DNA of 64,000 nucleotides from Chryseobacterium sp. 7 (GCF_003663845.1 NZ_RCCA01000001.1:4402001-4466000); one strand, 5' to 3'; numbered from the stretch's first letter, positions 1 through 9,337 are shown. Made by a program: numbers and translations. The notes: generated from the sequence alone by a model not told the origin.

Positions 1-1059
1 TTAAATCCCGAAACTACTTTATTCATCATTGCTTCCAAGACATTTACCACTCAGGAAACAATGACGAATGCCAATTCAGCTAAAGACTGGTTCCTGAAAG
101 CAGGAAAACAGGAAGATGTAGCAAAACATTTTGTTGCCTTATCTACTAATATTGAAGAAGTTAAGAAGTTTGGAATTGCAGAAGAAAATATTTTCGAGTT
201 CTGGGACTGGGTAGGCGGAAGATACTCTCTTTGGAGTGCTATCGGACTAAGTATTGTTCTTTCTGTAGGATATGAAAACTTTGAACAGCTTCTAAAAGGA
301 GCTTTTGATACAGATCAGCATTTCCAGACCGCAGATTTTTCGGAAAATATTCCTGTATTAATGGGACTTTTGGGAATCTGGTACCGTAATTTCTATGCGG
401 CTACTACTTACGCAATCTTGCCTTATTCTCAATATCTGGACAGATTTGCAGCTTATCTTCAGCAGGGAGATATGGAAAGTAACGGAAAATGCGTAGACAG
501 AAACGGAGAATTTGTAGAATATGAAACAGGACCTATTATTTGGGGAGAGCCCGGGACAAATGGTCAGCACGCATTCTATCAATTGATCCACCAGGGAACA
601 GAATTGATCCCGGCAGACTTTATTGCCTATACAAAGAGTCCAAACAAAGTTTCGGATCACCAGGATAAATTATTAGCGAACTTTTTTGCTCAGACTGAAG
701 CGCTTGCCTTCGGAAAGCTGGAAGAAGAAGTGGAAGAGGAACTTAGAAATTCCGGTAAATCTGATGAGGAAATTGACCGATTACTTAACTTCAAAGTCTT
801 CCACGGAAACACACCAACTAACTCAATATTATTCAAAGAATTAACTCCTTTTTCATTAGGTCAGCTAATTGCTTTATATGAACACAAAATTTTTGTTCAG
901 GGAGTAATCTGGAATATTTTCAGCTTTGACCAGTTTGGAGTGGAATTAGGAAAAGTATTAGCCAATAAAATCCTTCCTGAATTGGAGAACAGTGAGGCAA
1001 TAAGCTCTCATGACAGTTCTACTAATGGATTGATTAATTACTATAAAGAAAATAAATAG
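1..1059 (+). CDS. pgi: glucose-6-phosphate isomerase, 5' partial
   Basis: Interconverts glucose-6-phosphate and fructose-6-phosphate in cytosolic glycolysis and gluconeogenesis. The frame is open from base 1 and reads IIASKTFTTQET just before the internal Met at base 61, so that Met is not the true start. About 350 C-terminal residues are present of a family usually near 550 residues. Family signatures visible are WSAIGLSIVLSVG, the block around GTNGQHAFYQLIHQG, and FDQFGVELGKVLANKI near the C-terminus. It is followed after 47 A-rich bases by folD on the same strand. The family call is secure; only the start lies outside the window. Confidence 0.96.
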   Translation, partial: LNPETTLFIIASKTFTTQETMTNANSAKDWFLKAGKQEDVAKHFVALSTNIEEVKKFGIAEENIFEFWDWVGGRYSLWSAIGLSIVLSVGYENFEQLLKGAFDTDQHFQTADFSENIPVLMGLLGIWYRNFYAATTYAILPYSQYLDRFAAYLQQGDMESNGKCVDRNGEFVEYETGPIIWGEPGTNGQHAFYQLIHQGTELIPADFIAYTKSPNKVSDHQDKLLANFFAQTEALAFGKLEEEVEEELRNSGKSDEEIDRLLNFKVFHGNTPTNSILFKELTPFSLGQLIALYEHKIFVQGVIWNIFSFDQFGVELGKVLANKILPELENSEAISSHDSSTNGLINYYKENK

Positions 1060-1106
1060 TAAGTAAAAAGAAAGTAAAAGTAAATCTATAAAGTAAAAAA
1101 GTAAAA

Positions 1107-1991
1107 ATGGCAGAAATTCTTGACGGACTTAAAGTATCCAAGGAAATTAAAGCAGAGATCAAGGTTGAAGTAGAAAAGATTCTCGCAAGCAAAAGAAGAG
1201 CTCCGCATTTGGTAGCTATTCTTGTAGGAAACAATGGAGCTAGCAAGGCTTATGTAAATGCTAAAGTGAAAGACTGTGAGGAAGTAGGATTTCAATCAAG
1301 CTTGATCAAATTCCCAAGCACGGTTTCAGAATCTGAATTATTGGAAAAAATTGATGAGCTTAATAAGTCTAAAGCAGTAGATGGATTTATCGTTCAGCTG
1401 CCTTTACCAGACCAGATTGATCAGGAAAAAATCATCAATGCTATTGATCCAAGAAAAGATGTGGATGGTTTCCACCCTGAAAACTTCGGAAAAATGGCTC
1501 TTGAGATGGATACTTTCTTACCGGCAACTCCTTTCGGTATTTTAACATTATTAGAAAGATATAATATTGAAACCAAAGGAAAAGACTGTGTAATCATCGG
1601 AAGAAGTAAAATTGTAGGAAGACCAATGAGCATCCTGATGGGAAGAAAAGATTTCCCTGGAAACTCTACCGTTACCCTTACGCACTCATACACGAAAGAC
1701 ATCGAAGAATATACGAGAAAAGCAGATATTGTAATTACTGCTTTAGGAGATCCTCATTTCTTAAAAGGAGATATGATTAAAGCAGGAGCAGTAATCGTAG
1801 ACGTGGGTATTACAAGAGTAGATAATGACTCTCCAAAAGGATATTACCTTGCAGGTGACGTAGATTTTGACAGCTGTGCAGAAAAAGCAAGCTGGATTAC
1901 CCCCGTACCTGGAGGAGTAGGACCAATGACAAGAGCAATGTTGATGAAAAACACCATCATTGCTTACAAAACTTCGGTCTATAACGACTAA
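1107..1991 (+). CDS. folD: bifunctional methylenetetrahydrofolate dehydrogenase/cyclohydrolase
   Basis: Cytosolic one-carbon enzyme that oxidises 5,10-methylene-THF to methenyl-THF (NADP) and hydrolyses it to 10-formyl-THF. At 294 aa it is the normal length. The catalytic-lysine block YVNAKVKDCEEVG is near residues 49-61, the DVDGFHPENFGKM block is mid-protein, and the Rossmann motif GRSKIVGRPM and C-terminal PVPGGVGPMTRAM follow. The spacer before it (1060-1106) is a purine-rich run of AGTAAAA-like units with no clear Shine-Dalgarno, as usual in Bacteroidota. queE starts 7 nt downstream, so the two are probably co-transcribed. Confidence 0.97.
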   Translation: MAEILDGLKVSKEIKAEIKVEVEKILASKRRAPHLVAILVGNNGASKAYVNAKVKDCEEVGFQSSLIKFPSTVSESELLEKIDELNKSKAVDGFIVQLPLPDQIDQEKIINAIDPRKDVDGFHPENFGKMALEMDTFLPATPFGILTLLERYNIETKGKDCVIIGRSKIVGRPMSILMGRKDFPGNSTVTLTHSYTKDIEEYTRKADIVITALGDPHFLKGDMIKAGAVIVDVGITRVDNDSPKGYYLAGDVDFDSCAEKASWITPVPGGVGPMTRAMLMKNTIIAYKTSVYND

Positions 1992-1998
1992 TTTTAAA

Positions 1999-2628
1999 AT
2001 GAATAAAGAAGAAGATATTTTATTAAAAGAAGGTAAAATGCTCCCTGTAATGGAGCATTTTTACACTTTACAGGGAGAAGGAGCACACACCGGAAAAGCC
2101 GCTTATTTTATCAGGCTGGGAGGGTGTGATGTAGGCTGTCACTGGTGTGATGTAAAAGAAAGCTGGGATCCCGAACTCCATCCTCTAATGAATACAGTAG
2201 AAATTGCAGAAATGGCTGCAAAACATTGTAAAACAATCGTTCTAACAGGAGGTGAACCTTTGATGTGGAACCTAGACATCCTGACTTCAAGACTGAAGGA
2301 GCTTGGATGTACCGTACATATTGAAACTTCAGGAGCCTATCCTATGAGCGGACAATTAGACTGGATCACCCTTTCACCAAAGAAAACAGGACTGCCTAAA
2401 GAAGAAATTTATCAAAAAGCCCATGAGCTTAAAGTGATTATCTTCAATCAGCATGACTTTACTTTTGCACAGGAACAGGCAGCAAAAGTTTCTGAAAACT
2501 GCAAGCTTTATCTTCAAAGCGAATGGAGCAAGAGGGATAATATGTATCCTCAGATCACAGATTTCATTCTTGCACATCCGGAATGGCAGGCTTCCGTTCA
2601 GACTCATAAATATCTGAATATCCCGTAA
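1999..2628 (+). CDS. queE: 7-carboxy-7-deazaguanine synthase (radical SAM)
   Basis: Radical SAM enzyme converting 6-carboxy-tetrahydropterin to 7-carboxy-7-deazaguanine in queuosine precursor synthesis. The ATG at 1999 is preferred: the alternative in-frame ATG at 1960 lies inside folD and adds 13 unconserved residues, whereas MNKEEDILLKEG is a natural start, giving 209 aa. The FeS cluster binding site is the CxxxCxxC form GGCDVGCHWCD (Cys43, Cys47, Cys50), with LTGGEPLMW as the SAM-binding GGE segment. The C-x3-C-x2-C spacing and small size fit QueE rather than other radical SAM proteins. Confidence 0.93.
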   Translation: MNKEEDILLKEGKMLPVMEHFYTLQGEGAHTGKAAYFIRLGGCDVGCHWCDVKESWDPELHPLMNTVEIAEMAAKHCKTIVLTGGEPLMWNLDILTSRLKELGCTVHIETSGAYPMSGQLDWITLSPKKTGLPKEEIYQKAHELKVIIFNQHDFTFAQEQAAKVSENCKLYLQSEWSKRDNMYPQITDFILAHPEWQASVQTHKYLNIP

Positions 2629-2670
2629 AAAAACGTAAATTAGCTGGTCTTACCGTTAGAACACTGATAG

Positions 2671-4041
2671 ATGCAGAGAATTCGATACTCTAGATACCTG
2701 AAATCGATCATTATGTTGCTTGACCTCATGGTTATTGCATCTATCTTCATATTCTTTTTTATAAGCAGAAACGAAGGTTTAAAATATGATAAAGAAACCT
2801 GGTATCAGAATATTTTTTCTCTGATTCTGTTGTTTTTGTTCTGGGTGCTTCTAAGCGGTAGGACAAAAATCTACAATATTCCGAGGAACCTTACTTATAC
2901 GCTGTTTCTTGAACGCCTTTTAATCCATTTCCTCTTTTTTATACTTGGCGTACTGCTTATAGGAAAGGTAAGTAACAATGTTTTTTTCAATTCGGATATC
3001 TATTGGCTTTCGCTGTATCTGTTTATTTTTATTTTTCTGGAAAAATCACTGATCTATTTCGCAATCAAATATTTACGATCACTTGGAGCCAATTACAGAA
3101 ATGTAATGTTTTTAGGAGACCAACAGTCTACTGAGATTCTGAAGAATATATTCTTAGATCGTAAAGATTATGGATACAGGATATTTGAATACGATAGCTC
3201 TTTCATTAACATTAATGAACTTGTTGCCTTCTGGAAGAAAAACGGGATTCATACTTTATTCCTATCCATGGAAAATTCATATGATGAGAGGCTTGAAAAT
3301 GAGATTTTCAAATTGGCAGAAGACAATAAGATCCATATTTCACTGATTCCAAGTATCACACAAAGCGATTTTTTCCTGTATGATCTTGGCTATATACAAA
3401 CCCAGCCGGTACTTAACCAGGCAAGATATTCGTTAGATTATTATTCTAATTTCCTGATGAAAAGGACGTTTGATATTTTCTTTTCTGTTATTATATTGGT
3501 TTTTATCTGCTCATGGGTATTCCCGATTATTGCCATTTTAATCAAGACCACCTCCAAAGGGCCTGTATTTTTCCTTCAGAAAAGATATGGCTTCCATGAA
3601 GAAGTGTTCCATTGTTTAAAATTCAGAACAATGGTTGTGAATGATGAGTCTACCACGAAAACCACATCAGTAAATGATTCCAGAATTACCAAAGTAGGCA
3701 AATTCTTAAGAAAAACCAGCCTTGATGAGCTTCCGCAATTCATTAACGTATTGAAAGGAGAAATGTCTGTAGTAGGGCCACGTCCTCATATGCTTTCCGT
3801 AGATAATTATTATAAACCAAAAATCGGAAGATATAGCTTAAGAAGTATGGCAAGCCCTGGCATCACAGGATTAGCACAGGTAAACGGATTGCGTGGTGAC
3901 TTCGGTGATGTGGAAGTAGAAATGAAAAAAAGAGTTCTGGCAGATGCATTCTATGTAAGAAACTGGAGCTTTGTACTGGATCTGGTTATTATTTTGAAAA
4001 CCGTTTTGCTTGTTATAGGCGGAGACAAAAATGCCAAATAA
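2671..4041 (+). CDS. exopolysaccharide polyprenyl glycosylphosphotransferase (WcaJ/PssY type)
   Basis: Membrane enzyme expected to transfer a sugar-1-phosphate from a UDP-sugar to undecaprenyl phosphate, the first step of a surface polysaccharide repeat. The N-terminal half has about five hydrophobic segments (residues 10-30, 45-65, 80-100, 110-130) followed by a CoA-binding-like domain. The C-terminal half begins KRTFDIFFSV with a membrane segment and continues with the bacterial sugar transferase core, including FLQKRYG, CLKFRTM, KTSLDELPQF and VVGPRPHM. Length 456 aa is typical. No other polysaccharide genes adjoin it, so the sugar and the product cannot be named. Confidence 0.9.
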   Translation: MQRIRYSRYLKSIIMLLDLMVIASIFIFFFISRNEGLKYDKETWYQNIFSLILLFLFWVLLSGRTKIYNIPRNLTYTLFLERLLIHFLFFILGVLLIGKVSNNVFFNSDIYWLSLYLFIFIFLEKSLIYFAIKYLRSLGANYRNVMFLGDQQSTEILKNIFLDRKDYGYRIFEYDSSFININELVAFWKKNGIHTLFLSMENSYDERLENEIFKLAEDNKIHISLIPSITQSDFFLYDLGYIQTQPVLNQARYSLDYYSNFLMKRTFDIFFSVIILVFICSWVFPIIAILIKTTSKGPVFFLQKRYGFHEEVFHCLKFRTMVVNDESTTKTTSVNDSRITKVGKFLRKTSLDELPQFINVLKGEMSVVGPRPHMLSVDNYYKPKIGRYSLRSMASPGITGLAQVNGLRGDFGDVEVEMKKRVLADAFYVRNWSFVLDLVIILKTVLLVIGGDKNAK

Positions 4042-4115
4042 TTTTAACACAAAACCAGGCTTTAGTCTTCTACCTGACTCTAGCCCAATTCAATAAAAAA
4101 GTCTAATTTAGCAGT

Positions 4116-4868
4116 ATGTTAAAAAAGTTTTTCACAGCCATAGGGGAATATATGATCCTCTTAGGGAAATCCCTGCAGAAACCTCAGAAAATGAGAGTGT
4201 TCTGGAAGCTGTTTATGAGAGAAATTAATGATTTGGGAGTAAATTCTTTCGGACTTGTAGTCTTCACTTCTATCTTTGTGGGGGCTGTAGTCGCCATTCA
4301 GATGTTCAATAACTTTGATGCTTCTTCCTTTCCCATTCCCCCTTCATTTGTAGGATATGCTACGAAAGCGGTTCTTGTATTGGAATTTGCCCCCACCATT
4401 ATCAGTTTGATTCTGGCAGGTAAGGTAGGTTCCTATATTGCATCCAGTATTGGAACAATGAGGGTTTCGGAACAGATCGATGCATTGGATATCATGGGAG
4501 TCAACTCACCCAATTTCCTGATATTTCCAAAAATTATCGCCTGTATGCTTTTTAATCCTCTTCTTATTGCCATCAGTATTGTATTTGGTATTGGCGGAGG
4601 GTATATTGCCGGGATTTTAACAGGAAACTGGACAGAAAACGACTATATTGTGGGGATTCAAATGTATATGCCTAATTTATTTATTTACTATGCATTTACC
4701 AAAACAATCGTCTTTGCTTTTATCATTGCTACTGTACCGTCTTATTTCGGATACAATGTAAAAGGAGGATCGCTGGAAGTAGGTAGAGCCAGTACACAGG
4801 CCGTAGTATGGACCATGGTGTTCATTATTATCTCTGAATTAATTTTAACCCAATTAATATTAAGCTAA
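4116..4868 (+). CDS. MlaE-family lipid ABC transporter permease
   Basis: Inner-membrane permease of the MlaE family, which with an MlaF ATPase and an MCE protein moves phospholipid between the two membranes. The 250-aa protein has about five to six hydrophobic helices and the family motif region EFAPTIISLILAGKVGSYIASSIGTMRVSEQIDAL. Its stop codon overlaps the start of the ATPase gene by one base, indicating translational coupling. No MCE (MlaD-like) gene follows directly in this window; a small beta-barrel gene does. The direction of lipid transport is not decided by the sequence. Confidence 0.92.
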   Translation: MLKKFFTAIGEYMILLGKSLQKPQKMRVFWKLFMREINDLGVNSFGLVVFTSIFVGAVVAIQMFNNFDASSFPIPPSFVGYATKAVLVLEFAPTIISLILAGKVGSYIASSIGTMRVSEQIDALDIMGVNSPNFLIFPKIIACMLFNPLLIAISIVFGIGGGYIAGILTGNWTENDYIVGIQMYMPNLFIYYAFTKTIVFAFIIATVPSYFGYNVKGGSLEVGRASTQAVVWTMVFIIISELILTQLILS

Positions 4869-5683
4869 TGATTGAGGTAAAAGATCTTAAGAAAAGTTTT
4901 GGAGATGTTGAAGTACTTAAGGGAATTTCAACTTCATTTGATAAAGGAAAAGTAAACTTAATCATTGGGCAGAGTGGTTCCGGAAAAACAGTTTTTTTAA
5001 AAAGTTTATTGAATGTTTATATGCCTTCATCAGGAGAAATCCTGTTTGATGGAAGAGATGTAAATACGATGAACCGGGAAGAAAAACAACATCTTCGTTC
5101 AGAAATCGGAACGGTATTCCAGGGAAGTGCACTATTTGATTCCTTAACTGTGGAAGAAAATATCATGTTCCCTCTCGACATGTTTACCAATCTTACTTAC
5201 AGAGAAAAAAAGAAAAGAGTTTTTGAAGTAATAGGTAGAGTACATCTTGATAAAGCTGAAAGAAAATATCCTTCAGAAATTTCAGGAGGTATGCAGAAAA
5301 GGGTTGCCATTGCGAGGGCTATTGTAAACAATCCTAAGTATCTGTTCTGTGACGAGCCGAATTCCGGGCTGGATCCTTACACCTCTAAGATTATTGATGA
5401 TCTTCTTTACGAAATCACAAAAGAATATAATACAACTACCATCATCAACACACACGATATGAACTCTGTAATGACGATTGGTGAGAAAATTGTATACCTG
5501 CGACTGGGAATTAAAGAATGGGAAGGTAACAAAGACATTCTGATTACTGCAGGCAATAAAAATCTGATTGATTTCGTTTATTCTTCAGAACTGTTTAAAG
5601 AGCTGAGAGAATATTTACTTGAGAATAATAAAACGATTGAAACTACAAATACAAAAATAGACGATAATGAAAAAGGCACTTAG
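4868..5683 (+). CDS. MlaF-type ABC transporter ATP-binding protein
   Basis: Cytoplasmic ATPase partner of the preceding MlaE-type permease. It has Walker A GQSGSGKT near residues 34-41, the signature SGGMQKRVAIARAI (the GGM variant typical of MlaF), and Walker B YLFCDEPNSGLDP. Length is 271 aa, with a short C-terminal tail after the NBD. It begins on the permease stop (1-base overlap), and its own 3' end overlaps the next gene by 17 bases, so three genes form one transcript. Confidence 0.93.
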   Translation: MIEVKDLKKSFGDVEVLKGISTSFDKGKVNLIIGQSGSGKTVFLKSLLNVYMPSSGEILFDGRDVNTMNREEKQHLRSEIGTVFQGSALFDSLTVEENIMFPLDMFTNLTYREKKKRVFEVIGRVHLDKAERKYPSEISGGMQKRVAIARAIVNNPKYLFCDEPNSGLDPYTSKIIDDLLYEITKEYNTTTIINTHDMNSVMTIGEKIVYLRLGIKEWEGNKDILITAGNKNLIDFVYSSELFKELREYLLENNKTIETTNTKIDDNEKGT

Positions 5684-6278
5684 TATAGCGTTATTAGGAT
5701 TTTCAATGTGGGCTTCTGCACAGATTTCACTGGCAGGTAAAGCCAATTTAATTTTCCCGACAGGCTCACCTTCATGGTCCAATATTAAAGGAACAGTAAA
5801 TGATGCTATTGATGGAAAGGGTAAAAATAATGTAGGTTTCAACGTGGGACTTTCATTAAAAGTGGGGCTTCCTACTTCATTGTTTGTGATGCCGGAGATC
5901 TATTATACTCATTTCAAAAACGAGTTCACTACAGAGAATACGACTTTTGATGTTAAAAGCAACCGTATAGATGTTCCTGTTCTTTTAGGATATAACCTTT
6001 TAGGAAATATGCTGGGAGTTTTTGTAGGACCTGTAGGAAGTTTCAACCTAAACAAAGACAATACTTACAACGATTTCAAGGAAAATGCTAAGAATAATTT
6101 TACAGTAGGATATCAGTTTGGTGCTCAGCTGGAAATCAAAAAGTTTCTTGTCAATGCAAGATATGAAGGCGCTTTCAGTAAAGACGAAAGAAATTTCATC
6201 AACAAAGTTTCTGGTTCGGAAATCAGATATGATAACAGACCTAATCTGTTTATGGTAGGTTTAGGATATAAATTCTAA
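5667..6278 (+). CDS. outer-membrane beta-barrel protein (porin-like)
   Basis: A 203-aa exported protein with signal peptide MKKALSIALLGFSMWASAQ and alternating amphipathic strands with aromatic girdles, ending in GLGYKF, a typical final beta strand with terminal Phe. This looks like a small eight-stranded OmpX/porin-family barrel. The start overlaps the MlaF-like ATPase by 17 bases, so it is co-translated with a lipid transporter; a role in envelope lipid balance is an inference from context only. A strong palindromic terminator follows. Confidence 0.8.
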   Translation: MKKALSIALLGFSMWASAQISLAGKANLIFPTGSPSWSNIKGTVNDAIDGKGKNNVGFNVGLSLKVGLPTSLFVMPEIYYTHFKNEFTTENTTFDVKSNRIDVPVLLGYNLLGNMLGVFVGPVGSFNLNKDNTYNDFKENAKNNFTVGYQFGAQLEIKKFLVNARYEGAFSKDERNFINKVSGSEIRYDNRPNLFMVGLGYKF

Positions 6279-6301
6279 TGAATTATTGAAAATAACAACT
6301 T

Positions 6302-6329
6302 AAACCCTCAAATTTAAATTTGAGGGTTT
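6302..6329. terminator. bidirectional palindromic terminator
   Basis: A perfect 14+14 palindrome, AAACCCTCAAATTT followed directly by AAATTTGAGGGTTT, with T-rich sequence on the plus side. It lies between the convergent barrel gene and the small minus-strand membrane protein. The stop codon of the minus-strand gene (6314-6316) sits inside it. Confidence 0.75.
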
Positions 6330-6625
6330 TTATTTTGTTCTTCAAGCTCAGCCTGTCGTTTTGCAATTTCTGCAGCCTGTTTTTCAAGCTCTTCTTTATC
6401 TTTCTGCAGCTGTTTGAATTCTTTTTTCTTCTGGTCTGCCTTCATTGCGCTTCCTTTGCTTACATATCCTACCATTCCTCCAATGATAAGTCCTATCCCG
6501 ACACCTGCCATCATACCCATAATATGAGACATTGTAATTTTCTCAACGGTAAAATCAGTTGTAAGATAGAATAGTAATGCAGAAACAGCTAAAAGTATAA
6601 GTCCGGTAATTGATAAACTCTTCAT
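6314..6625 (-). CDS. small membrane protein with C-terminal coiled coil, unknown
   Basis: I do not recognise a named family. The 103-aa protein has a first hydrophobic segment at residues 5-24 (ITGLILLAVSALLFYLTT), a glycine-rich second one around residues 33-55 (MAGVGIGLIIGGMVGYVSKG) and a charged Lys/Glu/Gln-rich helix from residue 60 to the end that should form a coiled coil. The topology suggests an inner-membrane hairpin with a cytoplasmic helical tail. It precedes the M48 protease gene on the same strand but is separated from it by a hairpin. Confidence 0.6.
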   Translation of the reverse strand: MKSLSITGLILLAVSALLFYLTTDFTVEKITMSHIMGMMAGVGIGLIIGGMVGYVSKGSAMKADQKKKEFKQLQKDKEELEKQAAEIAKRQAELEEQNKNPQI

Positions 6626-6651
6626 AATATTGTGTTAGGTGGTTATATAAA

Positions 6652-6690
6652 AAAGCCTTATCAAATTTACTAAAAATTTAATAAGGCTTT
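6652..6690. terminator. hairpin terminator after the M48 protease gene
   Basis: Perfect stem AAAGCCTTAT (6652-6661) and ATAAGGCTTT (6681-6690) around a 19-nt loop. On the minus strand it follows the stop of the M48 gene and is flanked by T/A-rich sequence. Confidence 0.6.
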
Positions 6691-6710
6691 AGTTGAGATT
6701 AAAATTCTAA

Positions 6711-7517
6711 TTATATTTTTCCTCCCGCAGCCTTATAATATTCTAAAGCTTTCGGTAAATCTTTGTTGATATCTGAGATTCTTGTTTCCGGATTCGGGTG
6801 GGTAGATAAGAATTCAGGTTGTCTTGCTCCTGAAGATGCTGCTTCCATTCTGTTCCAGAAAGGAATTGCCGCTCTCGGATCATATCCTGCCATAGACATC
6901 AGGTAAAGCCCCATTTCATCAGCTTCGGATTCCTGACCTCTTCCGTATTTCAATAAAGCAACCTGCGAACCAATAGGATATACCTTCTGGAAAACACTTG
7001 CCCATTGTGAATTTGAAATTGTTCCTCCAAGGATAGCACCTCCATACTGAGCTACCATTGCCTGAGAAATTCTTTCGTTACCGTGGCCTGCCAATGCGTG
7101 GGAAACTTCATGCCCCAATACTACAGCAAGTCCGTTATCGTCCTTTGTTATCGGCAATATTCCTGTATAAACGGCTACTTTACCGCCAGGCATACACCAT
7201 GCATTCAGTTCAGTACTTTGCAGAAGATTAAATTCCCAGTTGTAGCTGGCTAGATCTGCTGATCTTCCTATACTCTGATAATATCTTTCTGCTGCACTTT
7301 TAATTCTGTTTCCTACATTTACCACTCTCTTTGCATCTGCTGTACCGGTAATCACCTTACCTTTGGACAATGTCGTCTTGTATTCCTGCGAAGACATTGT
7401 TAAAATTTCCGAATTATTGGCCAGCTGTAAAGAAGACCTCCCAGTAATGGGGTTTGTAGTACAGGCTGCAGCCAACAGAGCAATAGCTCCCATTCCAAAT
7501 AGATGTGTAACTTTCAT
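6711..7517 (-). CDS. M48-family zinc metalloprotease lipoprotein
   Basis: Envelope protease of the M48 (BepA/LoiP-like) group, likely handling misfolded outer-membrane proteins. The signal ends in lipobox LLAAAC with the lipidated Cys at residue 19. Zinc site HEVSH is at residues 136-140 within VVLGHEVSHALAGH, and the third ligand is in ESEADEMGLYL. Length 268 aa is normal for the stand-alone peptidase. It is transcribed divergently from the DUF4251 lipoprotein gene across about 105 bases. Confidence 0.92.
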   Translation of the reverse strand: MKVTHLFGMGAIALLAAACTTNPITGRSSLQLANNSEILTMSSQEYKTTLSKGKVITGTADAKRVVNVGNRIKSAAERYYQSIGRSADLASYNWEFNLLQSTELNAWCMPGGKVAVYTGILPITKDDNGLAVVLGHEVSHALAGHGNERISQAMVAQYGGAILGGTISNSQWASVFQKVYPIGSQVALLKYGRGQESEADEMGLYLMSMAGYDPRAAIPFWNRMEAASSGARQPEFLSTHPNPETRISDINKDLPKALEYYKAAGGKI

Positions 7518-7576
7518 AGTTTGAGTGTTAATAATTCAACCTTAACAATTTTTATTCCAAAATATTTCAGAAAGAA

Positions 7577-7584
7577 TATATTTG
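7577..7584 (+). promoter_or_regulatory. -7 promoter box of the DUF4251 gene
   Basis: TATATTTG matches the Bacteroidota -7 consensus TAnnTTTG and lies 38 bases before the ATG at 7623. No clean -33 TTG is seen upstream. Confidence 0.5.
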
Positions 7585-7622
7585 CATACATTTTGCTGTT
7601 TAAATTTAATAATTATATCATT

Positions 7623-8171
7623 ATGAAAAAGTATATTTCTTTACTGATGATTTTTGGATTCCTGTTCTTTTTCCAAAGCTGTGCTTCGCAGGGTTCTTCA
7701 GATCCGAAAACGGTAGATGCTTTGGTGAATTCTCAGGAGTTTACTTTCCATGCAGAAAGAGCCAATCCTACGAATTATGACGTTATAAATGTCTTAAATT
7801 CAATGCCTAATGCCACTGCTACCAGAATACTGAACCTGAATGGGGATTATACCATTGACGTAACTAAAAATACGTTGGATGTAGTGCTTCCTTACTTCGG
7901 AAGGCTGTTTAATCCTACTTATGGAAATACCAGTGACAATAGCTATAGATTTACTTCTAAAGATTTTACCGTAAGTAAAACTCAGAATAAAAAAGGAAAC
8001 TGGACTTTAAAGTTCAAACCTAAAGATGTAAGAACCGTGGATGAAATGAACATCGAGATCTTTAAAAATGGAAAGGCTTTCGTTTCTATGAGAAGTAACG
8101 ACAGACAGCCAATTACTTATGACGGATATGTTTCAAAAACGGAGGTAAAGCAGGAAAAAGAGAAACCTTAA
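7623..8171 (+). CDS. DUF4251 domain lipoprotein
   Basis: Function unknown; matches the Bacteroidota DUF4251 family of small periplasmic or surface lipoproteins. The ATG at 7623 is chosen because it gives a lipoprotein signal (MKKYISLLMIFGFLFF then FQSCAS, Cys near residue 20), while the longer frame from 7503 runs through the promoter. The 182-aa protein has the DUF4251 features LVNSQEFTFHAERANPTN near the N-terminus and YGGR-like PYFGRLFNPTYG mid-protein. Its stop overlaps the stop of the convergent meaB gene by four bases (TTAA). Confidence 0.8.
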   Translation: MKKYISLLMIFGFLFFFQSCASQGSSDPKTVDALVNSQEFTFHAERANPTNYDVINVLNSMPNATATRILNLNGDYTIDVTKNTLDVVLPYFGRLFNPTYGNTSDNSYRFTSKDFTVSKTQNKKGNWTLKFKPKDVRTVDEMNIEIFKNGKAFVSMRSNDRQPITYDGYVSKTEVKQEKEKP

Positions 8172-9160
8172 TCCCTGTTTTCATTAGATAAGAATTTCTC
8201 AACAAATAATTTTGCTTCAGTACTTGGATTGGAAACCATAGCTGAAGCATTTTTTTTATGCATGTGATAAGCTTCTTCTACCGCATCACTCTTTTTCATC
8301 AGAGACAGAATATATTCCTGAACCCAATATTCAAAACGTTTCTCAGCCTGCTGGATGCGTACTTCTTCAAAACGTCCGGATTTCTTTTTCAGATCAATAA
8401 ATTCAAAGATGGTATCATAAACTTCCTGTAATCCCTCGTTAAAAAGGGCTGAACCTAATAAAACAGGAATTTTCCAGCCTTTTTCTTTGGGTGGAATAAA
8501 GTCTAAGGCTCTTTTTAATTCCAGCCTTGTATTTTTTGCTTTCTGGAGATTGTCCTGATCTACTTTATTAATGAAAATAAGGTCTACCATTTCCATGATT
8601 CCTCGTTTTATTCCCTGAAGTTCATCTCCGCCTCCTATGATTTTAAGAAAAAGGAAAATATCAGTAATATCGGCTACTAAAACCTCTGATTGTCCTACAC
8701 CAACGGTTTCTATTAAAATATAATCGTAGCCTGCAGCTTCACAGATCATCATGGTTTCAAAGGTCGTATTGGCTACTCCGCCCAAAAATCCTGAACTTGG
8801 GGAAGGACGTATGAATGCATTTTCTTCTTTGGCGAGTTCTTCCATTCTGGTTTTATCTCCCAAAATACTTCCTTTATTGATTGCAGAACTCGGATCTATA
8901 GCTAAAACTGCTACTTTCTTTCCCTGAGCTATAACCAACCGTCCGAAATTTTCTATGAAAGTGGATTTTCCGGCTCCGGGAACTCCCGTTACACCTACCC
9001 TCACAGAATTTCCGGTAAGAGGCATGATCTTCTTCAGAAGTTCTTCTGCCTGTATTCTGTGCTCTGCTTTTTTACTTTCAACCAATGTAATAGCTTTTGC
9101 AATCAGGCGTTTGTTTCCTGACTGTATTCCGTCTATTAGCTCTTCTGTGGAAAATTTCAT
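8168..9160 (-). CDS. meaB: methylmalonyl-CoA mutase-associated GTPase MeaB
   Basis: G3E-type GTPase chaperone that gates adenosylcobalamin loading and protects methylmalonyl-CoA mutase. The start at 9160 (MKFSTEELIDGI) gives 330 aa; an upstream in-frame ATG at 9226 would add an unconserved hydrophobic tail. Walker A GVPGAGKST is near residues 59-67, with DPSSAINKGSILGDKTRM and the guanine-specificity motif NKVD. Its client, a mutase large subunit, is 6.4 kb downstream on the same strand (15530-17650), separated by the RNA-repair cassette. The family is confident; LAO/ArgK is an older name for the same family. Confidence 0.94.
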   Translation of the reverse strand: MKFSTEELIDGIQSGNKRLIAKAITLVESKKAEHRIQAEELLKKIMPLTGNSVRVGVTGVPGAGKSTFIENFGRLVIAQGKKVAVLAIDPSSAINKGSILGDKTRMEELAKEENAFIRPSPSSGFLGGVANTTFETMMICEAAGYDYILIETVGVGQSEVLVADITDIFLFLKIIGGGDELQGIKRGIMEMVDLIFINKVDQDNLQKAKNTRLELKRALDFIPPKEKGWKIPVLLGSALFNEGLQEVYDTIFEFIDLKKKSGRFEEVRIQQAEKRFEYWVQEYILSLMKKSDAVEEAYHMHKKNASAMVSNPSTEAKLFVEKFLSNENRD

Positions 9161-9329
9161 TAATTCAAAATTAATAATTAAAATGGGAATGGTCAATACT
9201 TCGATCATAATGATGATACAAAACACTTAAATTATCTTTGTTTTTGATTATCAATTTTTCTCGGATTTAATTTTTATTTCTTCTAAATTAAAACTAGAAT
9301 ACCCTGTATCAACGGGTTAAGGAATTTAT

Positions 9330-9337
9330 TACATTTG
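9330..9337 (+). promoter_or_regulatory. -7 promoter box of the cytochrome lipoprotein pair
   Basis: TACATTTG fits TAnnTTTG and is 22 bases before the ATG at 9360, implying a short A-rich leader (AAAAAGAAGAAAC). Confidence 0.55.
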